The translations under genes were made by a program, and so were the position numbers. Under the pieces are notes generated by a model. It made no database searches and was not told the DNA's origin. It was given only the letters and a program-made list of their open reading frames with translations. DNA of 24,389 bases from Nemertoderma westbladi. Its lineage: Eukaryota > Xenacoelomorpha > Nemertodermatida > Nemertodermatidae. Below are positions 1 through 10,350 of the stretch, piece by piece; position 1 is the first letter of the stretch; every line of letters begins with the position of its first letter. The stretch covers positions 1 to 24,389 of the forward strand of contig JAUCBJ010007304.1 in assembly GCA_032718475.1 (NCBI GenBank). Direction: 5' to 3'.

Positions 1-217
1 AATAATACAGTAGGCTTGACCGCAAATAAATTTAAGCCCACGAATCCAGTCTCCCGGTGTTATAAACGGGTCATTTGGACGCGCATGGACTGGCTTCGGC
101 TAATGTTTTTGGTTTGTTTTTGTATTAAATCTTGTCATCTTATAAAAGGCAGTTTATCAATAAAGACATATAAATTTCGGCAGGTTAAACTGCTGAAGGT
201 CTATAAAAGCGCGTACA
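1..217 (+). mobile_element. LTR-like repeat, copy C (3' part only, cut by window edge)
   Basis: This stretch matches, in inverted orientation, the repeat at 12223-12873 and 17493-18160. Shared blocks include AATAATACAGTAGGC, CAGTCTCCCGG, GGCTTCGGCTAATG against GGTTTCGGCTAATG, GGCAGGTTAAACTGCT and AAGGTCT, ending in GCGCGTACA (209-217) where copy A reads GCGCGAACA. The family appears to run from TG to CA, as LTRs do. Copy C also carries AATAAA at about 160-165, which would suit a poly(A) signal in the R region, though copies A and B lack it there. No coding capacity is visible. Duplicated unit 1 begins within a few bases of its end. Confidence 0.7.
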
Positions 218-218
218 A

Positions 219-3200
219 GAAGATACCATGGCAACAAATACAAATAAACTCTACTCATCCGAAACACACTTTCGTGTGGATGTTTAACAAAGATTGTAAT
301 TGAATAAGTATAATACATACGTATGCAATATAGAGCTGCATTATAAATAATATTACATTCAATGTTGAAGCACTAATTCAATATGGTAGTTTTGCGTGTA
401 GTGGTAACATATTTTATTGGGATTATGTACATAAAAATAATTGAAAACTCAAAATTCATAAACAAAATTATACATTCAACAGGATACAGTAGTCACATTA
501 TGCTCTGAAATTTATTTTAGTTTTAATTTCAACTTCGAACAAAAACTGAATGCAGCAATGGAAGCTGCTGACCCGTATTCGTCAACTAAGTAATAATATA
601 TACATCACAAAATAATATAAATTGCCGCAACACAAAAAGTTATGTGGAGCTTCCAAACGTGCTTGATCGAATTATTTCAGCAGAAAATAAATATTTTGTT
701 CAACCCGCCCACCCGCCGTTGAAATATTTAGAATCTAAAATATATTTTGCTTTTGGGTTTTGACAGTCGCCAATCCTCTTCGAGGATTGGCGAAAATTGG
801 CTGTTCAGAAAATATTATTGATGTTTGTAGATGTGCTCATTGTTATTTTGGAATTGCCTATCACAATAACTGTAGAGACATGGAATAACCATTGTGCAGT
901 AAGCTAAAGTGAATACAGTAGCATGTTGTGGCAACAAACAGATAACTATTTTGTATAAGGCATATTATATTATGTGTGCTGTGGTCCCACTTTACTGTAA
1001 CGAAATGAGTTATTATTTTATCAATAGCATTGAAAAGCCAAGAAGCAATACAATAAAGTCAAGAAATATACCGCAACATATTTTAACATCACACGATGGT
1101 AAATTTAGCTATGGATCTTGTCTCAGAGATAGACTCATGCTTGTGGTTGCTATGCATTCACACCTCCGTTGCTAAGGCTTCTAGCGGGCAATAAAAATAT
1201 TTTGCAAACAAATATTGTTTGAAATTACATATTTTCAACTAATATCAATCAACTGCTTTCTCGTTGCTATGGTTGATACCTAGTTGCTATGGAAACGAAC
1301 CCCTGTTGTTACGGTGTGGTTTTCAAATATATAATGTACTTGTGTAATCAAAAAAAGGTCCACATACAAATTTTCACCGATAACCAACTAATCGTTCCTC
1401 CGTTGCTATGCAAGATACTTGTTGCTATGGAAAATGACTACTGACTATTGCCAACTTTTGTCAGTCTATCACCTATATTGCATAGTAAGCATGACATAAA
1501 CATTTTCTACCGATTTCAGTTAACTGCGATGTGGTTGCTATGGAGTATAGCTTGTTGCTATGGTAAAAGACCCCCTGTTGCTATGGTGTGGTCCCTAAGT
1601 ATATCATACAATTCTAATAATCAATGTAGGTCTATATACAAATTTTCAACAAAAAGTAACCAACACTTTGTCCGTTGCCACTGTATGTACAGGAATACGC
1701 ATCTGTTGCCATGGAAACTGACTTCAGAGTCTGGCTAACTTCGCACATGTCTGTCTACCAACTACCCAGGCATACTGTAATCTTTCAACCGACATACAAT
1801 GAGACAACGCATTGACATTTTGGATGCAAGTTATATTTGTTTTAACAAAGATTTTGTAATAATTTTGAAGCAACCTTGCTAAATTTGGTTGAGGCGTTGC
1901 CATTGGCAACATGTCATACTTACTTTGGGATCTTAGAAATTTTTTTCCGCGTCAAAAACGGTCTACTAACTGTGGAGACAGAACCATTTACAACCGCGGT
2001 GAGGAATGCCTATTATAAGTTAAGTGCTTCTATTCATACAGTGTAGCCTCCATGGCAACAGAGATATACAACGCAAAATTATAAATGCAAAAAATTATGA
2101 AAAATAGCTAAAATGTGGATTTTTTTCAGGAAATCCTTAATAACTCGAGTCCATGTTAATGAAATTCGGAGATATTTAGTGCATTCGAAAGCTAAGAGTA
2201 TTATCTATCTTTATATGTAAAGAACTCGTCATGAAACCCACGGGAAGTTACATTTTAATGAGATCGTGTTTTTTTGTGAATTTGCGTGACACCAGAATAT
2301 TGCCGTTCAATCTTGAATAAAACTGAGCCATCGGCATGAAATTTAATAAATGATACATAATTAGTTGCGTAATCACATAATCTATCGATTGGGACAGAAA
2401 AATATTGAAAAAAATATGAATGGAAGCGGCCAAAAGCGTATTTAGTACATAATAAATAATTTATTTATAACTATTTATATTAGTTATAAATAGCATGTCA
2501 CTTGTATAAATTCGCGTAATTCATTGACGCCAGGCATGTCACATGATTATATTTTCATAATTTAATAAAAAATTTCATTCAAAAATGAGACAACTATATA
2601 ATTATTCTGTTTTGAAATGTAAATGTTGAGCGAGAAGCAACCAAATTACGTTTTTAATAACCTTTTCAACTCACCTGTAACTAGTCAAGATTTTATTATT
2701 TCTTTAAAAAATTACTTATACAAGTACACGGACAAGTATATTTTCATAATTGAGAAAAACCTATTCATCAGACCATGCCGTTGATGCTGTAGCTCGACTT
2801 AAAAAAGACGAAATTAACATTACAGTGAACGGGGAGCAGAATTTATAGAAAGGCCAATAGGAGCATTCTATCACTTTAATAACAACCAATTAGAAGCCGT
2901 ATCAACCATTTGGTAGCTAAAAAAATTTGAAGAGATGACTGTGCAAAATTTCACGTTTTGGTCTATAACTTTTGACCACGTGGATGAAAATTCTTGAAAT
3001 TACGTTCAAAAGTCTTAGAATTCTGCGCTGGTCACGATGGTATATAGTTTATGCCCCGTATTACCCCGGAACACCCTAAACAGGCCCGCCTGCATCGATC
3101 ACCTATATACCTCAGATTCCGATTCGATTCGACCAAAAGGTAATGCTCGTTCCTCGGCTTTTCGCTTAAAGGGGCCCGCCCTTTGCCATTTAGTGACTTT

Positions 3201-3253
3201 GTCAGTGCAAATTGGCAACACACAGTTGCCGGTATCTGCGGGCCGTTTCCAAC
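219..3253. repeat. ~3.0 kb duplicated non-coding unit, copy 1
   Basis: The stretch aligns almost colinearly with 3518-6559, with an offset of about 3299 at the left end and 3306 at the right. Differences are scattered substitutions and small indels. The ends look like imperfect terminal inverted repeats: AGATACCATGGCAAC at 221-235 against GTTGCCGGTATCT at 3225-3237, whose reverse complement differs only by lacking AT. The homology between units runs about 16 bp past the right inverted end, so the duplicated block is slightly larger than the inverted-repeat-bounded element. A CACAC/GTGTG hairpin follows the left end (about 258-284). No convincing coding region exists: the open frames are short and lack recognisable domains. 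A non-autonomous DNA transposon or a segmental duplication would both fit. Confidence 0.85.
1141..2065. promoter_or_regulatory. X-box-like (RFX site-like) motif cluster in unit 1
   Basis: More than ten GTTGCTATGG-type words sit in about 0.9 kb. The best matches to the RFX X-box (inverted GTTGCC half-sites) are GTTGCTATGGAAAC at 1283-1296, GTTGCCATGGAAAC at 1705-1718 and the perfect palindrome GTTGCCATTGGCAAC at 1896-1910. The array has internal order: the block from about 1262 and the block from about 1534 are diverged copies of one ~270-bp subrepeat, each with several GTTGCTATGG words and a GGTGTGGT tag. RFX binding is inferred from motif resemblance only; the words could equally be a by-product of minisatellite growth. 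Confidence 0.55.
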
Positions 3254-3517
3254 CAGCTGATACTATGAACTATGTACTTATTCTTTTTACTTTATTTATT
3301 CTACCCTGTTTATTTATTAGCCTATATTTATTCTTTTTACTGACCTTTGGCGGATCGGATAATTTCCTATAGTGCTACAGTACTGTACTACAGTAAGTCT
3401 CCTTCTACTCAATCAAACAATACGTAACACAGTACAGTACCGGTACAGCAGCCTAGGCCTATTTCAGAACAAATCGCTGTGCACAATAATAATTAAATAA
3501 ACAAAATTCCAGAAACA
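3254..3517. other. 264-bp unique spacer between duplicated units
   Basis: This AT-rich sequence is absent from the flanks of the other unit copy. It holds two short palindromes, TACAGTACTGTA near 3376 and GTACCGGTAC near 3440. No gene or retroelement coding sequence is visible on either strand. It separates units 1 and 2, so they are close direct repeats rather than a head-to-tail tandem. Confidence 0.6.
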
Positions 3518-6500
3518 GAAGATACCATGGCAACAAATACAAATAAACTCTACTCATCCGGAACACACTTTCGTGTGGATGTTTAACAAAGATTGTAATT
3601 GAATAAGTATAATACATACGTTTGCAATATAGAGCTGCATTATAAATAATATTACGTTCAATGTTCATGCACTAATTCAATATGGTAGTTTTGCGTGTGG
3701 TGGTAACATATTCTATTGGGATTATGTACCATAAAAATAATTGAAAACTCAAAATTCATAAACAAAAGTGATACATTCAACAGGATACAGTAGTCACATT
3801 ATGCTCTGAAAGTTAGTTTAGTTTTATTTTCAACTTCGAACAAAAACTGAATGCAGCAATGGAAGCTGCTGGCCCATTCTCAACTAAGTAATAATACTGT
3901 ATATACATGACAAAATAATACTGTTAAATTGCCGCAACACAAAAAGTTATGTGGAGCTTCCAAACGTGCTTGATCGAATTATTTCAGCAGAAAATAAATA
4001 TTTTGTTCAACCCACCCACCCGCCGATTGAAATATTTAGAATCTAAAATATATTTTGCTTTTGGGTTTTGACAGTCGCCAATCCTCTTCGAGGATTGGCG
4101 AAAATTGGCTGTTCAGAAAATATTATTGATGTTTGTAGATGTGCTCATTGTTATTTTGGAATTGCCTATCACAATAACTGTAGAGACATGGAATAACCAT
4201 TTTGCAGTACTGTAAGGTAAAGTGAATACAGTATTATAGTATGTGGCAACAAACAGATAACTATTTTTTATAAGGTCATATTTATTATGTGCGCTGTGGT
4301 CCCTCTTTACTGTAACGAAATGAGTTTTTATTTATCAATAGAAGTTAAGCCAAATATACCGCAAGATATAAAGGAATATTTTAACATCACACGATGGAAA
4401 ATTTAGCTATGGATCTTGTCCAGAGATAGACTCATGCTTGTGGTTGCTATGTATTCACACCTCCGTTGCTAAGGCTTCTAGCGGGCAATAAAAATATTTT
4501 GCAAACAAATATTGTTTGAACTGACATATTTTCAACTAATTTCAACCAACTGCTTTCTCGTTGCTATGGTTGATACCTAGTTGCTATGGAAACGAACCCC
4601 TGTTGTTACGGTGTGGTTTTCAAATATATAATGTACTTGTGTAATCAAAAAAAGGTAAACATACAAATTTTCACCAATAACCAACTAATTGTTCATCCGT
4701 TGCTATGCAAGATACTTGTTGCTATGGAAAATGAGTACTGACTATTGCCTACTTTTGTCAGTCTATCACCTATATTGCATAGTAAGCATGACATAAACAT
4801 TTTCTACCGATTTCAGTTAACTGCGATATGGTTGCTATGGAGTATAGCTTGTTGCTATGGTAAAAGACCCCCTGTTGCTATGGTGTGGTCCCTAAGTATA
4901 TCATATAATTCTAATAATCAATGTATGTCTATATACAAATTTTCAACAAAAACCCGCCAACCCTTTGTCCGTTGCCACTGTATGTACAGGAATACACATC
5001 TGTTGCCATGGAAACTGACTTCAGAGTCTGGCTAACTTCGCACATGTCTGTCTACCAACTACCGAGGCATACTGTAATCTTTCAACCGACATACAATGAG
5101 ACAACGCATTGACATTTTGGATGCAAGTTATATTTGTTTTAACAAAGATTTTGTAATAATTTTGAAGCAACCTTCCTAAATTTGGTTGAGGCGTTGCCAT
5201 TGGCAACATGTCATACTTACTTTGGGATCTTAGAAATTTTTTTCCGCGTCAAAAACGGTCTACTAACTGTGGAGACAGAACCATTTACAACCGCGGTGAG
5301 GAATGCCTATTATAAGTTAAGTGCTTCTATCCATACAATGTAGCCTCCATGGCAACAGAGATATACAACGCAAAATTATAAATGCACAAAATTATGAAAA
5401 ATAGCTAAAATGTGGAATTTTTTCAGGAAATCCTTAATAACTCGAGTCCATGTTAATGAAATTCGGAGATATTTAGTGCATTCGAAAGCTAAGAGTATTA
5501 TCTATCTTTATATGTAAAGAACTCGTCATGAAACCCACGGGAAGTTACATTTTAATGAGATCGTGTTTTTTTGTGAATTTGCGTGACACCAGAATATTGC
5601 CGTTCAATCTTGAATAAAACTGAGCCATCGGCATGAAATTTAATAAATGATACATAATTAGTTGCGTAATCACATAATCTATCGATTGGGACAGAAAAAT
5701 ATTGAAAAAAATATGAATGGAAGCGGCCAAAAGCGTATTTATTACATAATAAATAATTTATTTATAACTATTTATATTAGTTATAAATAGCATGTCACTT
5801 GTATAAATTCGCGTAATTCATTGACGCCAGGCATGTCACATGATTATATTTTCAAAATTTAATAAAAAATTTCATTCAAAAATGAGACAACTATAAAATT
5901 ATTCTGTTTTGAAATGTAAATGTTGAGTGAGAAGCAACCAAATTGCGTTTTTAATAACCTTTTCAACTCACCTGTAACTTGTCAAGATTTTATTTTTTCT
6001 TTAAAAAAAATGTTATCATAGTACACGGACAACTATATTTTCATAATCCAGAAAAACCTTTTCATCAGACCATGCCGTTGTTGCTGTAGCTCGACTTAAA
6101 AAAGACGAAATTAACATTACAGTGAACGGGAAGCAGATTTTAGAATTGGGCCAATGAGAGCGTTCTACTATTATAGGGCCTAAGGATGGCAACCAATTAG
6201 AAGCCGTACCAACCATTCGGTAGCTAGAATAACAAAAAATATTTTGTTAAAACAACGCACGTTTTGACCCATAACGTTTGACCACGTGGATGAAAATTCT
6301 TGAAATCACGTTCAAAAGTCTTAGAATTTTGCGCTGGTCACGATGGTATATAGTTTATGCCCCGTATTAGCCCGGAACAGCTTAAACAGCCCCATTTCCA
6401 CCGATCACCTATATACCTCAGATTCCGATTCGATTCGACCAAAAAGTAATGCTCGTTCCTCGGGTTTATGCTATAAGGGGCCCGCCCTTTGCCATTTAGT

Positions 6501-6559
6501 GACTTTGTCAGTGCAAATTGGCAACACATGTTGCCGGTATCTTGCGGGCCGTTTCCAAC
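3518..6559. repeat. ~3.0 kb duplicated non-coding unit, copy 2
   Basis: This is the direct repeat of 219-3253. The left inverted end is AGATACCATGGCAAC at 3520-3534 and the right end is GTTGCCGGTATCT at 6530-6542. The most diverged stretch relative to copy 1 is about 6120-6250, where there are several small indels. Unlike copy 1, it is not preceded by an LTR-like sequence. On the right it abuts the minus-strand BEL-type gag at the shared word GTTTCCAAC, and the gag reading frame runs a short way into the unit before stopping. Its short open frames show no domains and are treated as chance. Confidence 0.85.
4440..5360. promoter_or_regulatory. X-box-like (RFX site-like) motif cluster in unit 2
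   Basis: This is the counterpart of the cluster in unit 1. The best sites are retained unchanged: GTTGCTATGGAAAC at 4580-4593, GTTGCCATGGAAAC at 5002-5015 and GTTGCCATTGGCAAC at 5193-5207. Retention follows simply from the recent duplication and is not evidence of selection by itself. Confidence 0.5.
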
Positions 6560-8079
6560 AAGATATGATGTTTTGCGCTGCACTTTGCACACCTTGCATC
6601 GGAGTAACAGGTTCGCCGTTGGTGTCCTCGTCTGAGGCAATTATAACACAACCGCTTATCCCACATGACTTCACGTCTATCCTTTAATGATTTCTTTAGG
6701 AATTTATCACACATATTCAAACGGTGGGGCCCGTCGCACAGCACACATTTTGGTTTGATGTTACTTACCTTACTTTGAGTAACGTTGTGCACACTCGTTC
6801 TTTCTTCGGGCTTTCTTACTTGAATTCTCTTAGGAGACGTAGGGGGAGTTTTTCTTACCTGTTCTCTCCTGTCATTGGTTCGAGACTTGAATTTACTTAC
6901 GTCCTTAGTCGCTTTGTTGTCATAGTAAGATCTTTCAGTGTCTTTCCCGCTGTCTTCCTCTTGAGAAGCCTGGCTTTCGCCGTCGTCTGTATAACACACT
7001 GGTATTACCCTTCTCCTAGAAACGGGTTTCTCACTTACCTTGTTTTCCGGTGTCTTCTCTCTGGACTGCCTTAGGAGCTGTAATTTCACTTCTCCATCTA
7101 AGAATGACATGAGATCAGCCATGGTGGGGTCTCGTCGTTGTTGTTCCATCATATATAACACTTTCTTGTCCCAGCATGTACCTACTCCACCCTTGGGCAA
7201 AGTAGATGCTAAGGCTCCTACAACCATAGAATTCTGGTATTCATGAGACTTACCTAGCCAATCTAATTGTCTACAGATCTCCTGAATCTCGTCGGAAAAC
7301 TCTATAATCTCGCTGCTAAGAAACTTTCGGGGCGCCATTAATTTCACATATAAATACCTAGCTATGTTAGTCCTATTACCATACCTGATGTTCAGTGTAT
7401 CCCAAACTTGTCTTAATCCGTCTGGATGTCCAATAAACTTTAACGCCATTAACTTGGGAGATCCTTCCAAGCACTCGATGAGGAATCTAAGTTTCTCTCC
7501 ATTAGATAGTACAGAGTTCTGTATGTTATCTTTGTAATATTCATTAAAAGGTAACCATTTCATCTCATCTCCATTGAACTTGACGATCTCTCCCACCTTT
7601 ACCGCTTGCCGGGCTTCGGTTCTAGCCATTTGACGCGTAAAACTTTCTTGGGCCATCGTGTTATTTAATATCGAGTTATCGGTATATAAATTTCTCGGAT
7701 TATGATCAGGTCTATAGGGAATATCATTATCAACATGTCTATAATTACCCTTAATAGGGTTCACTATAGGAGTTTCTACTTCGCTAGCAGTATATATGCG
7801 TGTAGGCTCCACACCTTGCGCATGAGATACTTCAGACCTAACAGGTTGACACATTGTTGCCGGGGGTGGTGGTATACCCTTTTGTAAATTTACTAATTTA
7901 TCGCGTTCTAGCGCGATACTTTGCTGCACTTCTTGCAACTCTAACCTACTTCTTTTACGGTTCCCTTTAACTGTTGAACAGTCCCTTCTAACTCTCGGAC
8001 CTGTTGGGAGGAGCGCACTCGATTCTCCTCCATCTTTCCGAGGAGAATATCCATCCCCCGCCGTCTCTCGTCTACCCAA
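6560..8079 (-). pseudogene. gag: BEL/Pao-type Gag domain ORF, truncated after the zinc knuckles
   Basis: This is the minus-strand continuation of the 674-aa ORF in the -1 frame. That frame is open only from 8079, directly after a TGA at 8082-8080, and closes at 6508 inside duplicated unit 2. In order it has a short charged, coiled-coil-like start, then a BEL/Pao Gag domain of the DUF1759 type (about 7600-7060; EIVKFNGDEMKWLPF is its opening), then two zinc-knuckle-like clusters (about 6750-6570; CVLCDGPH...C and LCYNCLRRGH...C, ending AKCSAKHHILL). In BEL/Pao elements an aspartic protease, RT, RNase H and integrase follow. Here sequence homologous to unit 1 takes over at about 6560 and those domains are gone, so the element cannot move on its own. 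The true start is probably by frameshift from the upstream ORF, because 8079 is a TTG codon. Confidence 0.85.
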
Positions 8080-9965
8080 TCAACCGCCGAAGCGGGATCC
8101 GCCAACGTCGTAGCGGGCAGACGAGGGACTACGGGCGATATATCCTTTATATTTCGCTCGGAGTCCAGGACCGACACTGTTTCAGGGGCTGTTCCTCTAG
8201 GCACAGATAATTTGGTGCTGTGTAAAGGGAATTTAAAGGTAGGTTCTGGGAGTACAGGTGTCTCTATCACCGAAGGGGTGATTTCAAGAACAGGCCTAAT
8301 TATTTCAGGCTCATCTACTATAGTAGGGAGTCTTTCTATTTTAATTATTTGGTCTGTGGGTTCTGTACTACCTAAGTTTGTGTTATTTAGTTGCCTTCTA
8401 ACAGCTGGGGGCAAATCAGGCAATTTCTGACGGTGGGACATTCTTTTACGTCTGCTTAGGCGAGATCGATTTCCTCCGCCTTCAGGATCGGTGGTATCGC
8501 CTTCCTCAGATGATGTATAACCTTGTCTTTTGGGAGTAGATCGATTCATCATCTGCATATTACTAGCTGTTAACTGTTTATTAAAGTTGTCTTGCCTCTC
8601 TTGAAGATTTTCCAACTCTAGTTGGGTTATCTCTTCAGATGCCCTCCGTTCTGCTTCTGACACTGCTATTTTTCTTTCCGCTTCGGCTGCTGCAGCTGCC
8701 GCTTTTGCTTCTGCCGCTTTTCTATCCGCTTCTGCCGCTGCCACTGCCGCTGCTGCTGTCTTTCTATCTTCTATACGTTTTTTCTTTACTTGTTCTTCTT
8801 GAACCTTAGCGATGCGGATGCTTTCATTGAATTTAGCTTGGTTCGCAGCTATCCTATCCACATCGATTGCGTCCAACACACGCTGGGCTCCTTCACTATT
8901 AGGGCTAAGCCCCTCTAGTCTTCTCCTCAACTCTTCATCTCCTACAAAACGTTGATAGTCCGACAGATAGATGTCAATGGCATCCCTCTTATGCGGCTTC
9001 TCTGCCGCCGCTTCACTTTCCACTTGGGAAAAAGTAGCGTCTGTTGATTCTCCATGGGTTGAGCGCTCATCCAGCTGGGCTTTCCACTGAGTCGTTCCTT
9101 GCACCTGGAGGCTCACCCGTTGAAACCAAGTCTTTACGGCAACTTGCAACGACGTGTCTTGTCTTCTTTTAGAAGCCTCCTCAAAGGCCGATAAGATTAG
9201 CCTGATTCGTAGAATTCTTTCTCTAACTTGATAAAGCAGCTGTCCCTGCTCTTGAGGTCCTTGGGGTTGTTGAAACAGTTGTTTTTCTAATCGCTCCATA
9301 GAGCTTACGAATCCCTGTACGTATCCGGCTGCGGACCTCTTCCACACAGCTGGATCGATGGTTTCCTTGGTTACTCCCATCCTGTGTATATCTTCCCAGG
9401 CAGCTTCTGATAAATCAAACGGGAGTCTGGGTCTGGGGAAGTTCCATTGCGACTCGACAATAGACTTCAGTTCTTCCCTTGTGTATCCCGCATAACTATC
9501 TTTAGTCGATCGCTTACTTCTCGCCCAATCGATCTGGTGTTCTTCCACCGCAATCAATAACCTAGTGAGTACGGCTGCAGGAAGGATGAGAAGGGGATCC
9601 GAATAAACCGCATCCGTCATCTTTGCTCCGCGCTCGGGTGTCAGCTCTACAGTATCCTCACTACTGGAGCTGTCGGGCCGTTGAGAAATAAGTTCTTGGC
9701 TCGCGGGTTGTTGTTGTTCCGCTGCTTCTTGGTCCCGCTTGACCTGAGCTCTAGTGCCTATGATAGACCTACAGCGCTTCACTAACTTCGCAAATTGCGA
9801 AATTGCTTCTACTAACCTAGGTTCTGACACAGCTACTGTAGGGGTTGCCTTTCTTACAGTAGGAGGGGTCTCAGACCTCGGTCTGGGATTCTCTATACTC
9901 CTATCTGAGAAACAGACTGTTGTTTCTAGGAGACTATCTGACAGAGTTTGCCTTGTGTCAGCCAT
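7941..9965 (-). CDS. 674-aa N-terminal ORF upstream of a BEL/Pao-type gag
   Basis: This is an intact minus-strand ORF that begins at an ATG in a good context (A at -3, G at +4). I recognise no named domain. It has a Ser/Thr/Pro-rich N terminus, then a helical, Trp-containing region (about residues 115-350). A long Ala/Glu/Lys/Arg coiled-coil-like segment follows (about 375-460), then a basic patch (about 498-515, RSRLSRRKR), a Pro-rich linker and a final short coiled-coil stretch. It overlaps the gag-domain ORF by 138 nt in the -1 frame, and the coiled-coil character carries on across the overlap. That suggests the two ORFs make one long Gag precursor. BEL/Pao elements usually encode Gag-Pol in a single frame, so the extra ORF and the frame change are unusual. 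Alternatives are a single-base deletion in a decaying copy, or an independent ORF1 protein. Confidence 0.7.
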   Translation of the reverse strand: MADTRQTLSDSLLETTVCFSDRSIENPRPRSETPPTVRKATPTVAVSEPRLVEAISQFAKLVKRCRSIIGTRAQVKRDQEAAEQQQPASQELISQRPDSSSSEDTVELTPERGAKMTDAVYSDPLLILPAAVLTRLLIAVEEHQIDWARSKRSTKDSYAGYTREELKSIVESQWNFPRPRLPFDLSEAAWEDIHRMGVTKETIDPAVWKRSAAGYVQGFVSSMERLEKQLFQQPQGPQEQGQLLYQVRERILRIRLILSAFEEASKRRQDTSLQVAVKTWFQRVSLQVQGTTQWKAQLDERSTHGESTDATFSQVESEAAAEKPHKRDAIDIYLSDYQRFVGDEELRRRLEGLSPNSEGAQRVLDAIDVDRIAANQAKFNESIRIAKVQEEQVKKKRIEDRKTAAAAVAAAEADRKAAEAKAAAAAAEAERKIAVSEAERRASEEITQLELENLQERQDNFNKQLTASNMQMMNRSTPKRQGYTSSEEGDTTDPEGGGNRSRLSRRKRMSHRQKLPDLPPAVRRQLNNTNLGSTEPTDQIIKIERLPTIVDEPEIIRPVLEITPSVIETPVLPEPTFKFPLHSTKLSVPRGTAPETVSVLDSERNIKDISPVVPRLPATTLADPASAVDWVDERRRGMDILLGKMEENRVRSSQQVRELEGTVQQLKGTVKEVG
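7962..7968 (-). promoter_or_regulatory. Candidate -1 frameshift heptamer A AAG GGA
   Basis: In the frame of the 674-aa ORF the codons read TTA AAG GGA, giving the form X XXY YYZ (AAA then GGG). It lies inside the 138-nt window (8079-7941) where both frames are open, 19 nt before the upstream ORF's TAG. Slipping back one base here joins the frames at the gag side. GGG at the second position is a weak slippery codon set, and a heptamer of this form would occur in such a window by chance roughly one time in six. I did not identify a convincing downstream pseudoknot. Confidence 0.3.
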
Positions 9966-10102
9966 GTTTGATTGTACAGTTGAATGCCTACTGCTATATT
10001 ACAGTTAAAGCAAGTTTAGTAATTCAGTATCAACTGTTAGCCTAGTAATTAATTACCGATACTGCTACTTAGTGTAGCGTGATATATGTATAATATATTA
10101 GA

Positions 10103-10350
10103 ATACCGGTATGCTTATAGTATATATATAAGTATTATTACAGACTAGGTTTGTCACAGGATACCGGTATGTAATTCCAGCACAAATATATATAAATATA
10201 TAATAGGCCTATCGTGAATACCGGTATGCAGCTTACACTTATAGTACATATAAGTATAATTATTAACTAAAATTAATTACAGAATACCGGTATGATTTCA
10301 GCCTAAATTTATAGAAATAAATATAATAAGCCTATCGTGAATACCGGTAT
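10103..10350. repeat. Array of five ATACCGGTAT palindromes
   Basis: The 10-bp palindrome starts at 10103, 10161, 10218, 10284 and 10341, with spacings of 58, 57, 66 and 57. Intervals alternate between two types: one with TATAAGTAT-like sequence, and one ending in TAGGCCTATCGTGA or TAAGCCTATCGTGA. The real period is therefore about 115-123 bp, made of two half-units. No function can be read from it. Confidence 0.8.

Noticed and set aside
1141-2065. CRISPR-like array of regularly spaced words
   Set aside because: Spacing is irregular, the words are short and diverged, no cas genes are present and the context is eukaryotic.
16-6216. Several short open frames of about 60-111 codons in the first 6.2 kb
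   Set aside because: They lie in the LTR-like copy, the duplicated units or the spacer, show no domain, and most have odd composition. Several occur as pairs only because the unit is duplicated, and the frames differ by substitutions that show no coding bias.
6724-8430. Plus-strand open frames opposite the BEL-type gag
   Set aside because: They are reverse shadows of the minus-strand gag and upstream ORF and have no recognisable domain.
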